Source: Viola odorata
Taxonomy: Eukaryota; Streptophyta; Magnoliopsida; Malpighiales; Violaceae
Assembly: GCA_963691705.1 (NCBI GenBank)
Contig: OY829540.1
Coordinates: forward strand, 7,144,001-7,208,000
Direction of reading: 5' to 3'
Length of the DNA: 64,000 nucleotides
Both the position numbers and the translations under genes were made by a program. Within the stretch, counting starts at the first letter, position 1; every line of letters starts with the position of its first letter. Below are positions 27,199-36,862 of the stretch, piece by piece. A model generated the notes under the pieces. The model ran no database searches and was not told where the DNA came from. It saw only the letters and a list, made by a program, of their open reading frames with translations.

Positions 27199-29693
27199 CT
27201 ATGAGTTGATTGAAAGCATCATATTCACTCTGGAATGATATAGTTTCAAATTGGAAATATTCCAAGAGTTGGTTATCGGAGTACCGTTCATTGTTTCAAG
27301 GTGGTATGCTCCTTTGCCGATGACTCTGACTACACGATATGGTCCTTCCCAATTTGGCGTTAGCTTTCTCTTCTCTCGTCCAGTTGCCGTTACATTGCGC
27401 AAGACTAAGTCTCCTGCTTTGAGTAGCCGTTCTTTTACACGCCGATTGTGGTATTTCGCCATTTTCCGTTTGTAGTGCAACGTCTTGAGGATGGCTTCTT
27501 CTCTCATTTCTGGCAAGAGATCTAGCTGCTCCCTTAATCTTTCTTCATTCTGCTCCTCGTTGAAATATTCAACCCGAAGGCTGATTGCGCCGATTTCTAC
27601 TGGAGAGACAGCTTCGACTCCGTATGCCATGGCAAACGGCGTCATGCCGGTGCTAATCTTAGTTGTCATCCGATAGGCCCACATGACAAATGGCAACTCC
27701 TCTGGCCACTTTGTCGGTTTGCCCTCCAGATTTTTCTTGATCCCGTTAAGGATTGCTCTGTTAGTGACTTCCGTCTGTCCGTTTGTTTGTGGATGCGCCA
27801 CGGAAGAGAACCGTTGCTCGATTGAATATTCTGCGCATTTCCTTTTGAAGTATGCACTGGTGAATTGAGAGCCGTTATCACTTATGAGAATTCTTGGGAA
27901 TCCGAATCTCATGATAACCTTGTTCATGAAAAACCTCCAAGTGTTGTCTGCCGTTATCTTTGCCACTGCTTCGGCCTCAGCCCATTTGGTGAAATAATCG
28001 ACAGCAACAATAACATACTGGAGCTGATTTCTTGCAATCGGAAAAGGACCCAAGATATCAATTCCCCATTTTGCAAATGGGCACGGACTCACCATACTTG
28101 TCAATTCAGCTGCTGGCCGTTGTGGTTCATTTGCAATTTCTTGGCATTTATGACAAGATTTTACAAAGTTATCTGAATCCCTTCTGATTTTTGGCCAGTA
28201 AAAACCTGTTCGAAGAACTTGAGCAGCCATGGTATTTCCTGAGGCATGCATTCCGCATATTCCCTCATGAATCTCCCTGAGGGTATACAAGCCTTCTTCT
28301 TCCGTTATACATTTTGCCGCCGGATAAGTAAGACAACGGCGAAGAAGTACCCCATCATGATAAGTGCATCTAGCAGCTCTCTTGAGGATCTTTAACTTCT
28401 CACTCGCATTTTCTGGCAACCTGCCATGCTTGAGATAATCGATAACTGGAATGCGCCAATCATTGGCTGCTTCTAACACACATAGCACTTGCTGTTCTTC
28501 CATAAAAGAGGGAATGGAAATCTCCTCTATTGTCACATCAGGTGGCATTATTGCTTCGGGGTCTGCTGCCAGCTTGGCAATCTCATCAGCCTCAGCATTT
28601 TTCTCTCTCGGAATATGGTTGATTTCAACCTGAATTCCCATATTCTTAATTTTGGCTAGCTCCGTTTGCACTTTCTTCAAGTATTGAATCATAATCGGCT
28701 CTCTAGCCTGAGAATCGTCGTTGGCTTGATCAACAATCAATTTCGAATCTCCATAAATGGTTAATCGGACATTGACCGTTTGTGCATTACCGATCAGATT
28801 CCCTTCGATACGCAACCCTGCCAATAGAGCTTCATATTCGGCAGCATTATTTGATAACGACCTTGAGATTTTTAAGGCATACCTCATTTTAATCCCTTCT
28901 GGACCCAAAATGATGATGCCAACTCCTGCTTTAATTTGATTCTTGGCGCCGTCTACAAAGATAGTCCATTGATCTCTATTCAGATCGGGAAGAGGTAAGC
29001 AAGCTTCCTCTTTGCTTTCTGGCGAAGAAATCGGCTTCTGAACAAACGTGCACTCAGCAATGAAATCGGCCAATGCCTGACCTTTGATGGCAGGTCTGGA
29101 CTGATACTGCAATCCATATTGTTCCAATTCAATGGCCCATATGACCATTCGACCGGACAACTCGGGTCTTCTAAAAATCCTTCTCAAAGGTTGATCTGTC
29201 AGCACGACTACTGGATGAGCTTGGAAATACCTAGCCATCTTTCTAGCGGCTTGCAATAGAGCAAAAGCAACCTTTTCAATGTGTGAGTATCTCAGCACAG
29301 CATCCTTCAAGATTCGGCTGATAAAATGAATCGGCCGATGTATGCTGTTTTCCTCTCGAACCAAAACGGCACTAACCACCTCATCGGCAGCTCCTAAATA
29401 AAGGAAAAGCGTGTCTCCATTTTCGGGCCGAGTTAACAACAATTCTGAAGACAGATACTCTTTCAACCCGTTAAAAGCCTTTTCGCAATCGTCCTCCCAT
29501 CCGAACTGTGCCTTCTTCCGAATGACCTTGAAGAATGGGAGGTATTTCTCACCTTGTTTGGAGATGAATCGGCTCAAAGCAATTATTCTTCCTGTGAGTC
29601 GCTGAACCTCCTTCACATTCTTTGGCGAAACCATGTCCATTATTGCCTTCAGCTTTGTAGGATTAGGCTGAATTCCTTTTTTGCTGACGACGT
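27199..29693 (-). pseudogene. pol: Tat element pol, 3' half: RNase H, second RNase H, integrase
   Basis: Continuation of pol after the nested insertion; the reading frame is open from 29693 to the stop at 27199. Order: end of RT/connection, Ty3-type RNase H (FGWEDDCEKAFNGLK, DEVVSAVLVRE, ALADFIAECT), archaeal-type RNase H (WTIFVDGAKNQIKAGVGI, NNAAEYEALLAGL, IYGDSKLIVDQ, KNAEADEIAKLA), and integrase. The integrase has an HHCC finger ending CHKCQ, catalytic D in GIDILGPF, D in SDNGSQF and E in NGQTEVTNRA, and the GPY/F motif WEGPYRVV. This half has no stop or frameshift, but it is separated from its start by 7.2 kb of inserted DNA. Confidence 0.92.
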
Positions 29694-29901
29694 TGATTGG
29701 TTGTTATTATTTGATGATTTATGCTCTCTTTATCTTATGTTTTGAGAGCATTTGATTGCTTCTTTTGGCCATTTACTTCCCTTTTCCTTTGTTCAGGCTT
29801 GAAAGATCAGTTGGAAGGAAAAGGAGTTGATTTGGTGAAAGATAGAGCATTTTCCAATCATGGCCGTTTTGGAGGATGATTACAGAAATTTTCCCTTATT
29901 C

Positions 29902-29919
29902 ATCCCTAGGCCTAGGGAT
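29902..29919. repeat. 18-bp palindrome, copy 1
   Basis: ATCCCTAGGCCTAGGGAT, a perfect palindrome, in U3 of the left nested LTR, preceded by C and followed by G, so 20 bp in all. Confidence 0.95.
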
Positions 29920-30701
29920 GGATCAGCCGATCTGGTGAAATTCTGGGCAGTCCGCCCATGTTTATGCGTGCCGAGGATTAATTAATTTCTTAGTGCTTTT
30001 CTTGTCTCCTAAGCATGCTAGACAATTTTTAAACTCCACTACCTCGTGTTTCCTTAATTCCTTGACTCAAGAACCCCTTGGAGACTCCATAAGGAATTTA
30101 TTCCATCTCTCTTAGTGCTAGACAAGGAATTTATTCTTGTCTCTTCCTCATTTTTGGAGCTGCATGCTTGCATTAAATTATCTTTGAGTGCTGTTGCTCT
30201 TGGGGAGAACGAAGAGAAGGATGGATGAGCTATAGAAGGGGAAGACTTTCGTCCAAGGAAGGAGTCGAACATCATCACATTCGGACAGAGAGAGAGGACA
30301 GCAAGCGGACTGCACTTCTTCTTCACCAACAATTTCCAGATTTGTTTTACTTTTGAACAATAGTTTAATTTGTAATTTTTATTATGTATTGTAGCTAATT
30401 ACCTCTGATTCTTGGTAGAGATTAGAGGTTGACTATCCATGTTGTTGTGAGACTTTTATTGGAATTAATATGAATGTTTTTATATCTCTTTTCTTCTCAC
30501 TTTAATTGTTAAAACTTGTTCTTGTTGAATTAAAAGCTTGATCAACTTGTGATTTGATTTGAATGAGTAATGTCAGTTTCATTTATGTTAGTGTGATTCC
30601 TACATTATGAAGATTGAGTAGACAACTAGTGAATATTTGACATAAGACTTGTCTTTAGGAGCTAGGAGAAGGAAAGAATGGGTTCAGGGCTGAGTAATGC
30701 C

Positions 30702-30719
30702 ATCCCTAAGCCCAGGAAT
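30702..30719. repeat. Degenerate palindrome in the left nested LTR
   Basis: ATCCCTAAGCCCAGGAAT differs at a few positions from the exact palindrome and has the same C..GGG flanks. It may be an older copy. The right LTR has it at 36346-36363. Confidence 0.6.
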
Positions 30720-30860
30720 GGGTTTCCCGTGTGGTTACAATTTTCTAGCAACTTGACAAACTGTTAGGAAGGTTAGGGCCATTAATAGAGGGTCTCTTTA
30801 ATTGGCTTGTATAGGGGGAAACTTGGGAATATAGAGGGTCTCTTATTCCTTTAACATCTC

Positions 30861-30867
30861 TATAAAT
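30861..30867 (+). promoter_or_regulatory. TATA box of the nested element
   Basis: TATAAAT preceded by CATCTC, about 350 bp before the LTR end. Transcription would then start near 30890, making R-U5 about 320 bp. The same sequence is in the right LTR at 36505. Confidence 0.6.
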
Positions 30868-31218
30868 CCATTTCAGAATATGTTTTGTCAATGATCAATT
30901 ACTAAGGATAGTCACCTTGCTTAAATCTCTACCAAGGATTGCCTCTCTATATCTGATTTCACTCACATTTCCAGTTCTAATTCGTGCATGCTACTATTAC
31001 CTACTGATTTACATTCAAAGTGTTGTTTTTAATTTGGTTTTAATTACAAAAACTCCCCCCAACTTTGTTCCGATTTGGTTTTTACAAGAAAAATACAAAT
31101 TACTCAAAGATTTCCTCCCTGTGTTCGAACCTTTCACTACTATCTACATTATATTTTGTGGTTTAGCACTGAATTGTATCTTTTTATTTATGATCGAGAA
31201 CGACAATCAGTCATAAAT

Positions 31219-31236
31219 TGGCGCCGTTGCCGGGGA
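31219..31236 (+). other. Primer-binding site of the nested element
   Basis: TGGCGCCGTTGCCGGGGA begins five bases after the LTR end. It is complementary to a tRNA 3' end of the type CCCCGGCAACGGCGCCA; I recall this as the tRNA-Asp-type primer site of Athila elements. The primer identity was not checked against a tRNA set. Confidence 0.8.
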
Positions 31237-31266
31237 GGTAACGAGTTCTAATTTTCGTTTTTCTTA

Positions 31267-34023
31267 TTGATGACCAGGTCCAGTAATTCACAACCAGTAC
31301 CTTACGCCCCTGAGATCACAAGAGTTGAAACCACAATCAGATTATCCAAGAGGAAGTTTAACGAATTTTCATCTTCTGGTTCAAATTCAGAAACTGAGCG
31401 GAGACCATCCCTAGGCCTAGGGATAGACTCAGGATCAGAACCTGAAGCAGAACCAGCACCACCAGAGATGGATAATCCACCACCTGAACCTACCCTTCGG
31501 GAGCTCAATCAAGGAGCTGAACAAGAGTCCTTCTTGTGTATTAACTACCGCCCAGTACCAAATGATTGGGCCGTGAAGTCAAATGTCATGCATAACCTCA
31601 GCAAGTTCAGAGGACATGCATCCGAAAATCCTTACAAACACCTCCAAAAATTTCAGTTTGAGTGTGATGCTCTAAAACCAACTGGAGTGAGTCTTGAAAG
31701 AGCTAAGTTGAGAGCTTTTCCATGGTCTTTAGAGGATTCAGCCAAGAATTGGTTCTTTAGCTTGCCTCACAATTCCTTTAATTCTTGGGCTGATATGGCT
31801 GCTACGTTTCTAAAAAAATATTGGTCAGCCACCAAAGCAGGAGCAGCTAGGAAAAGTCTTGTTTCAATTCAGCAACATGGTGACGAGTCTTTTGGGGAAT
31901 ATCACCAACGATTTAAAGACCTTCAAGAGGTCTGTCCTACCCATGGCGTGCCTGAGCAATCTCTCATTCAATACTTCTACGATGGCATGCGAATTAAAGA
32001 TAAGGAGAAGCTTGACTCAGCAGCTGGAGGAGCCTTGCTTGACTTAACACCAAGTAGAGCAAGGGCTCTCATTCAAACCTTGGCTGATAATTGCCACCAA
32101 AATGGAACTCAAGAACGTTCCACTTCAGCCCACAATATCAATGTAGCTGCTCTTGAGAAACACATGGAGGAAGTCTCCACTTTTATGAAGAATTTTCCAG
32201 CTACAATTGCCCAAATTCAGCAAATTCCACCACAGCAAGTTGTTCCTTGTGGTGTTTGCTGCCAAATTGGACATGTGACTCATGAGTGTCCTCTTATAGC
32301 CGATCCTCCAGAGCAAGTCAATGCAGTCATGCCACAGCAAGGAAACATGCACCCCAATACCAGTAATCAAGGCTGGAAGAACTACCCTCACTATGGGTGG
32401 GGTCCAAATCAGCAACAACCTCCGTTTGAGTGGAGGAATTTCAAGCCTTTACCCCATCAAAACCAGCAAGCAAATCAGCAGCCTACTCAACCACAAGTAC
32501 CACAGTTACCACCTCCTCAACAACCTCTACAACTACCAGCACCACCACAAATACCCATCGAAGACACACTTAAGCAAATCCTTCAACCGTTCATCCAAAC
32601 TACCCAAGGAGCAATTGCTGACCTTCAAAAGCAGATGGCGCAGCTTGCAATGAACCAGCAAAATACTTCTGGACAGCTGCTATCAAACACCGTAGATAAC
32701 CCAAGGCACGGGCTGAATGCAATTACTTTGCGTAGTGGGAGAGATTTACCTCCCAGGGAACTGCCGCACTCATCCCTAGGCCTAGGGATGGGTAAACCCG
32801 AAACCAGTCCAGAAATTCAACCAGAAGTTTTGCCCAAAAATCAACCAGAAATTCAGCAAGACGCACCTGCACCAGCTGAGCAACCTTCTGCACCTGTAGA
32901 GCCTCAGATAATTCCTTTTCCCTTTCCAGAAAGGCCCTTAAAAGCCAAGAAGGAAAAGGAGGACAAATTAATTCTTGATATTTTTCGAAAAGTTGCAATT
33001 AATGTTCCTTTGTTGGATTTAATTTCTCAAGTGCCTAAATATGCTAAATTCTTGAAAGAATTATGTACTAACAAGAAAAAGGTTGAAGGGATTGAAAGGG
33101 TGAACTTAAGTGAAAATGTTTCAGCAATGATTCAACAAAAACTTCCCGAAAAATGCAAAGACCAAGGTACGTTTTCAATACCTTGTAAAATAGGAAGTAA
33201 AGAGATAGAAGATGCATTGTGTGATTTGGGTGCAGGTATTAATGTCATGTCTCTGTCCACATTTGAAACCTTGAATATAGGATCTCTTAAGGAAACAAGA
33301 ATAGTAATCCAACTTGCTGATAGATCCATTATCTATCCAGTAGGTGTGCTTGAAAATGTCTTAGTGCAAGTAAAAGATTTTGTGTTTCCTGTGGATTTCT
33401 ATATAGTTGATATGAAGAACAAGGATGTGCTCAAACCCACTGATGTGATCTTGGGAAGACCCTTCTTAAGAACAGCTAGAGCAAAAATAGATATCTATGA
33501 TGGATGTTTAACCTTGGAATTCTGTGGTGAAACGATTAAATTCAACATGTATGATGCCATGGAACATCCGAAGGAAGTTCATTCTGTGAATTTTATAGAC
33601 ATAATTGATCCTTTTGTAGAGGAGATTTCTGATATTAATCCTAATGAACCTCTTGAGTATGTTCTTAGCAAGGGATTAAACAAGAAAAAATTGGGAGAAT
33701 TGCAAGGCCGAATCGAGGTCAATTCGGAAATCAGTAACTTGGTTATGGAACTGGACACGCTCCATGTTCATGAAGGTACTTTGAAAACAAAGGATATATC
33801 AGATAAAGTCACTGAACTCAAACCTTCGATTTTGCAGGCACCCAATTTGGAACTCAAGAAACAGCCAGACCTCCTGGAGTACTCATCCCTAGGCCTAGGG
33901 ATGGGTTCAGTCCCGAATTTCAGGCCCGAGAACATGACAAGCTTGCAACCTCCACTACTACCAGAATCTTCTCCGACCAGCAACCCAGCTACTGCACCAG
34001 CTCCAATCCTGGACCCTCCTTGA
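31267..34023 (+). CDS. gag: gag-protease polyprotein of the nested Athila-like element
   Basis: 918 residues, one open frame. The retrotransposon gag domain (about 95-245) shows WFFSLPHNSFNSWADMAATF and FGEYHQRFKDLQEVCPTHG. A CCHC knuckle C-x2-C-x4-H-x4-C lies at about 328-341, followed by a Gln/Pro-rich stretch (about 375-430). The protease (about 640-780) has CDLGAGINVM in place of the usual D[ST]G triad, then QLADRSIIYPVGVLENVLV and VILGRPFLRTARAKIDI. The frame ends in a Pro/Ser-rich tail with no reverse transcriptase. Three copies of the 18-bp palindrome are translated here as SLGLGI or SLGLGM (about residues 47, 502 and 873). Role: capsid formation and maturation. The frame is intact. 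Confidence 0.93.
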   Translation: MMTRSSNSQPVPYAPEITRVETTIRLSKRKFNEFSSSGSNSETERRPSLGLGIDSGSEPEAEPAPPEMDNPPPEPTLRELNQGAEQESFLCINYRPVPNDWAVKSNVMHNLSKFRGHASENPYKHLQKFQFECDALKPTGVSLERAKLRAFPWSLEDSAKNWFFSLPHNSFNSWADMAATFLKKYWSATKAGAARKSLVSIQQHGDESFGEYHQRFKDLQEVCPTHGVPEQSLIQYFYDGMRIKDKEKLDSAAGGALLDLTPSRARALIQTLADNCHQNGTQERSTSAHNINVAALEKHMEEVSTFMKNFPATIAQIQQIPPQQVVPCGVCCQIGHVTHECPLIADPPEQVNAVMPQQGNMHPNTSNQGWKNYPHYGWGPNQQQPPFEWRNFKPLPHQNQQANQQPTQPQVPQLPPPQQPLQLPAPPQIPIEDTLKQILQPFIQTTQGAIADLQKQMAQLAMNQQNTSGQLLSNTVDNPRHGLNAITLRSGRDLPPRELPHSSLGLGMGKPETSPEIQPEVLPKNQPEIQQDAPAPAEQPSAPVEPQIIPFPFPERPLKAKKEKEDKLILDIFRKVAINVPLLDLISQVPKYAKFLKELCTNKKKVEGIERVNLSENVSAMIQQKLPEKCKDQGTFSIPCKIGSKEIEDALCDLGAGINVMSLSTFETLNIGSLKETRIVIQLADRSIIYPVGVLENVLVQVKDFVFPVDFYIVDMKNKDVLKPTDVILGRPFLRTARAKIDIYDGCLTLEFCGETIKFNMYDAMEHPKEVHSVNFIDIIDPFVEEISDINPNEPLEYVLSKGLNKKKLGELQGRIEVNSEISNLVMELDTLHVHEGTLKTKDISDKVTELKPSILQAPNLELKKQPDLLEYSSLGLGMGSVPNFRPENMTSLQPPLLPESSPTSNPATAPAPILDPP
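31407..31424. repeat. 18-bp palindrome, copy 2 (coding)
   Basis: Exact ATCCCTAGGCCTAGGGAT near the start of gag, read as PSLGLGI. Confidence 0.95.
32772..32789. repeat. 18-bp palindrome, copy 3 (coding)
   Basis: Exact copy in the spacer between gag and protease, read as SSLGLGM. Confidence 0.95.
33885..33902. repeat. 18-bp palindrome, copy 4 (coding)
   Basis: Exact copy close to the C-terminus of the gag-protease frame, read as SSLGLGM. Confidence 0.95.
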
Positions 34024-35337
34024 ATCAAATTGCCCCGGGTTTTATTTTCCTTTTCCCTTCTCTTTTCTTTTTCTTTTTGTTTCTGTTTTTATTTGTTTGT
34101 GTTTGTTTGTTGTTGTTCTTTCTCACATTGAGGACAATGTGTCCTTTAAGTGTGGGGGGGATCACTTTCATGTTTTGATTTGTGTGTTTTTGTGTGCTTG
34201 ATTATGTGATTTTAATTATTTTTGTGCATGATCAGTTTGCTTGTTTTTAGTTTCTTTAGTTTTGCTATTTCTTCTGCATGTTTACTTCAGTAATTTTGTG
34301 CATGTGTTTTGCTTGTTTTCAGTCTGTTTTTGTGAAGTTTTTCTTGTGTGTCTTGCACCCCTTTGTATGAAAATCAATCTCAAAGCTGAACTCTTGTAAG
34401 TACTTTTCCAATCAACTCTTTCTTTCAGTCCTGAACACTTCCTACATTGCAATATGTGCATTTATTTACATAGAAGTATGATGAGTGTTGCTGTCCTAAG
34501 AAATATTTTGCTAGAACTGAACTGCCGTATCCATCCCTAGGCCTAGGGATAAGGATCCCTGCCTCATCACTGCTGTCAGTTTTTATATTTTTGCTTGCAT
34601 GTGTACCCCTTTAAATTCTTGTGTGTGGCTTCTCTTTTCATACCCTTTGGACTGCACGATGTTGGCGGTTCGGCACCATCATCCCAGCTTGGAGAAACTT
34701 CCAATCGGTCGTGTGCTAACCCCTTATTTAGGGCCGATCATAGCACCATGGGGAGAGCCAAAAGTCTTGCATGTGCTTGTGTTTGAATAAAAAAAAAAAG
34801 GAAGAAAAAGAAAAAAATGGGAGTGTGGATTGAAGGATGGTTGAAAAGAAAAGAAAAAGAAAGATTTGCCGAAGAAATGAAGGAAAGAAAAAAAAATAGA
34901 AAAATGCATCAAAGAAAAAGAAAAAAAAATAGAATAAAAGAAGTGGAGAAATAAAAGAAGCCTTTGGCTCACTATGTGTTTTAATTTTGTTCTTCGCTAC
35001 TGTTTGTGCTCTTTTAATTCTTGCATGTGTCAGCAGCAGTGTGTGGATTTAGAGCCTAAGGAGGAGACGTTTTGAGGTTCTAGGATTATATTTCTTGGTT
35101 GACAGCTTGCTATTATGCTCCTATATAAATATTTGTACATTTGTGATGTTGGGGGAGTTTAGCATTGCTTGGAGGAGTTGATTCTTGAAGTTTTTGCTTG
35201 AGTTCAGTCCAGAGTTGGATTTTCTAATCAAGGGGGTGTATTTTGTGTGTTTGTGTGTCTGATTGTTTGTTTTCTTTGTGTTTCTTTTTGTCTTGAGTTC
35301 ATGCTTGGGGGCAAGCATGGTTCAAGTGTGGGGGATT
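34024..35337 (+). other. 3' non-coding region of the nested element
   Basis: No ORF of note. It holds ATTGAGGACAATGTGTCCTTTAAGTGTGGGGGG (34,127-34,160 region), a signature often seen after the coding part of Athila-like elements; a palindrome copy at 34533-34550; an A/G-rich tract at about 34,785-34,965; and the polypurine tract GTGTGGGGGATTT just before the right LTR. Confidence 0.7.
34533..34550. repeat. 18-bp palindrome, copy 5
   Basis: Exact copy in the 3' non-coding region, about 510 bp after the gag-protease stop. Confidence 0.95.
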
Positions 35338-36857
35338 TGATTGGTTGTTATTATTTGATGATTTATGCTCTCTTTATCTTATGTTTTGAGAGCATTTGAT
35401 TGCTTCTTTTGGCCATTTACTTCCCTTTTCCTTTGTTCAGGCTTGAAAGATCAGTTGGAAGGAAAAGGAGTTGATTTGGTGAAAGATAGAGCATTTTCCA
35501 ATCATGGCCGTTTTGGAGGATGATTACAGAAATTTTCCCTTATTCATCCCTAGGCCTAGGGATGGATCAGCCGATCTGGTGAAATTCTAGGCAGTCCGCC
35601 CATGTTTATGCGTGCCGAGGATTAATTAATTTCTTAGTGCTTTTCTTGTCTCCTAAGCATGCTAGACAGTTTTTAAACTCCACTACCTCGTGTTTCCTTA
35701 ATTCCTTGACTCAAGAACCCCTTGGAGACTCCATAAGGAATTTATTCCATCTCTCTTAGTGCTAGACAAGGAATTTATTCTTGTCTCTTCCTCATTTTTG
35801 GAGCTGCATGCTTGCATTAAATTATCTTTGAGTGTTGTTGCTCTTGGGGAGAACGAAGAGAAGGATGGATGAGCTATAGAAGGGGAAGACTTTCGTCCAA
35901 GGAAGGAGTCGAACATCATCACATTCGGACAGAGAGAGAGGACAGCAAGCGGACTGCACTTCTTCTTCACCAACAATTTCCAGATTTGTTTTACTTTTGA
36001 ACAATAGTTTAATTTGTAATTTTTATTATGTATTGTAGCTAATTACCTCTGATTCTTGGTAGAGATTAGAGGTTGACTATCCATGTTGTTGTGAGACTTT
36101 TATTGGAATTAATATGAATGTTTTTATATCTCTTTTCTTCTCACTTTAATTGTTAAAACTTGTTCTTGTTGAATTAAAAGCTTGATCAACTTGTGATTTG
36201 ATTTGAATGAGTAATGTCAGTTTCATTTATGTTAGTGTGATTCCTACATTATGAAGATTGAGTAGACAACTAGTGAATATTTGACATAAGACTTGTCTTT
36301 AGGAGCTAGGAGAAGGAAAGAATGGGTTCAGGGCTGAGTAATGCCATCCCTAAGCCCAGGAATGGGTTTCCCGTGTGGTTACAATTTTCCAGCAACTTGA
36401 CAAACTGTTAGGAAGGTTAGGGCCATTAATAGAGGGTCTCTTTAATTGGCTTGTATAGGGGGAAACTTGGGAATATAGAGGGTCTCTTATTCCTTTAACA
36501 TCTCTATAAATCCATTTCAGAATATGTTTTGTCAATGATCAATTACTAAGGATAGTCACCTTGCTTAAATCTCTACCAAGGATTGCCTCTCTATATCTGA
36601 TTTCACTCACATTTCCAGTTCTAATTCGTGCATGCTACTGTTACCTACTGATTTACATTCAAAGTGCTGTTTTTAATTTGGTTTTAATTACAAAAACTCC
36701 CCCCAACTTTGTTCCGATTTGGTTTTTACAAGAAAAATACAAATTACTCAAAGATTTCCTCCCTGTGTTCGAACCTTTCACTACTATCTACATTATATTT
36801 TGTGGTTTAGCACTGAATTGTATCTTTTTATTTATGATCGAGAACGACAATCAGTCA
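35338..36857 (+). repeat. 3' LTR of the nested element
   Basis: 1,520 bp, TG..CA, same length as the left LTR. It starts right after the purine tract and ends at the target duplication GACGT. Confidence 0.97.
35546..35563. repeat. 18-bp palindrome, copy 6
   Basis: Exact copy in U3 of the right LTR; the LTR partner of copy 1. Confidence 0.95.
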
Positions 36858-36862
36858 GACGT

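Larger units (their letters stand above)
29694..31213 (+). repeat. 5' LTR of the nested element
   Basis: 1,520 bp, TG..CA. About six base differences from the 35338-36857 copy. It contains one exact copy of the 18-bp palindrome (29902-29919), one degenerate copy (30702-30719) and a TATA box at 30861. Confidence 0.97.
29689..36862 (+). mobile_element. Athila-like non-autonomous LTR element nested in Tat pol
   Basis: Element 29694-36857 (7,164 bp) with 5-bp target duplication GACGT at 29689-29693 and 36858-36862. LTRs of 1,520 bp start TGATTGGTTG and end CAATCAGTCA and differ at about six positions. Primer-binding site follows the left LTR, then one gag-protease ORF (31267-34023), then 1.3 kb non-coding ending in a purine tract. 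No RT, RNase H or integrase is present, so it would need enzymes from an autonomous relative. Gag and protease resemble Athila-type Ty3 elements. It matches the idea of TR-GAG elements (LTR retrotransposons that keep only gag). Confidence 0.95.

Noticed and set aside
30054..30360. Small - strand frames repeated at 35698-36004
   Set aside because: Both are the same position in the two LTRs of the nested element; duplication is explained by the LTRs.
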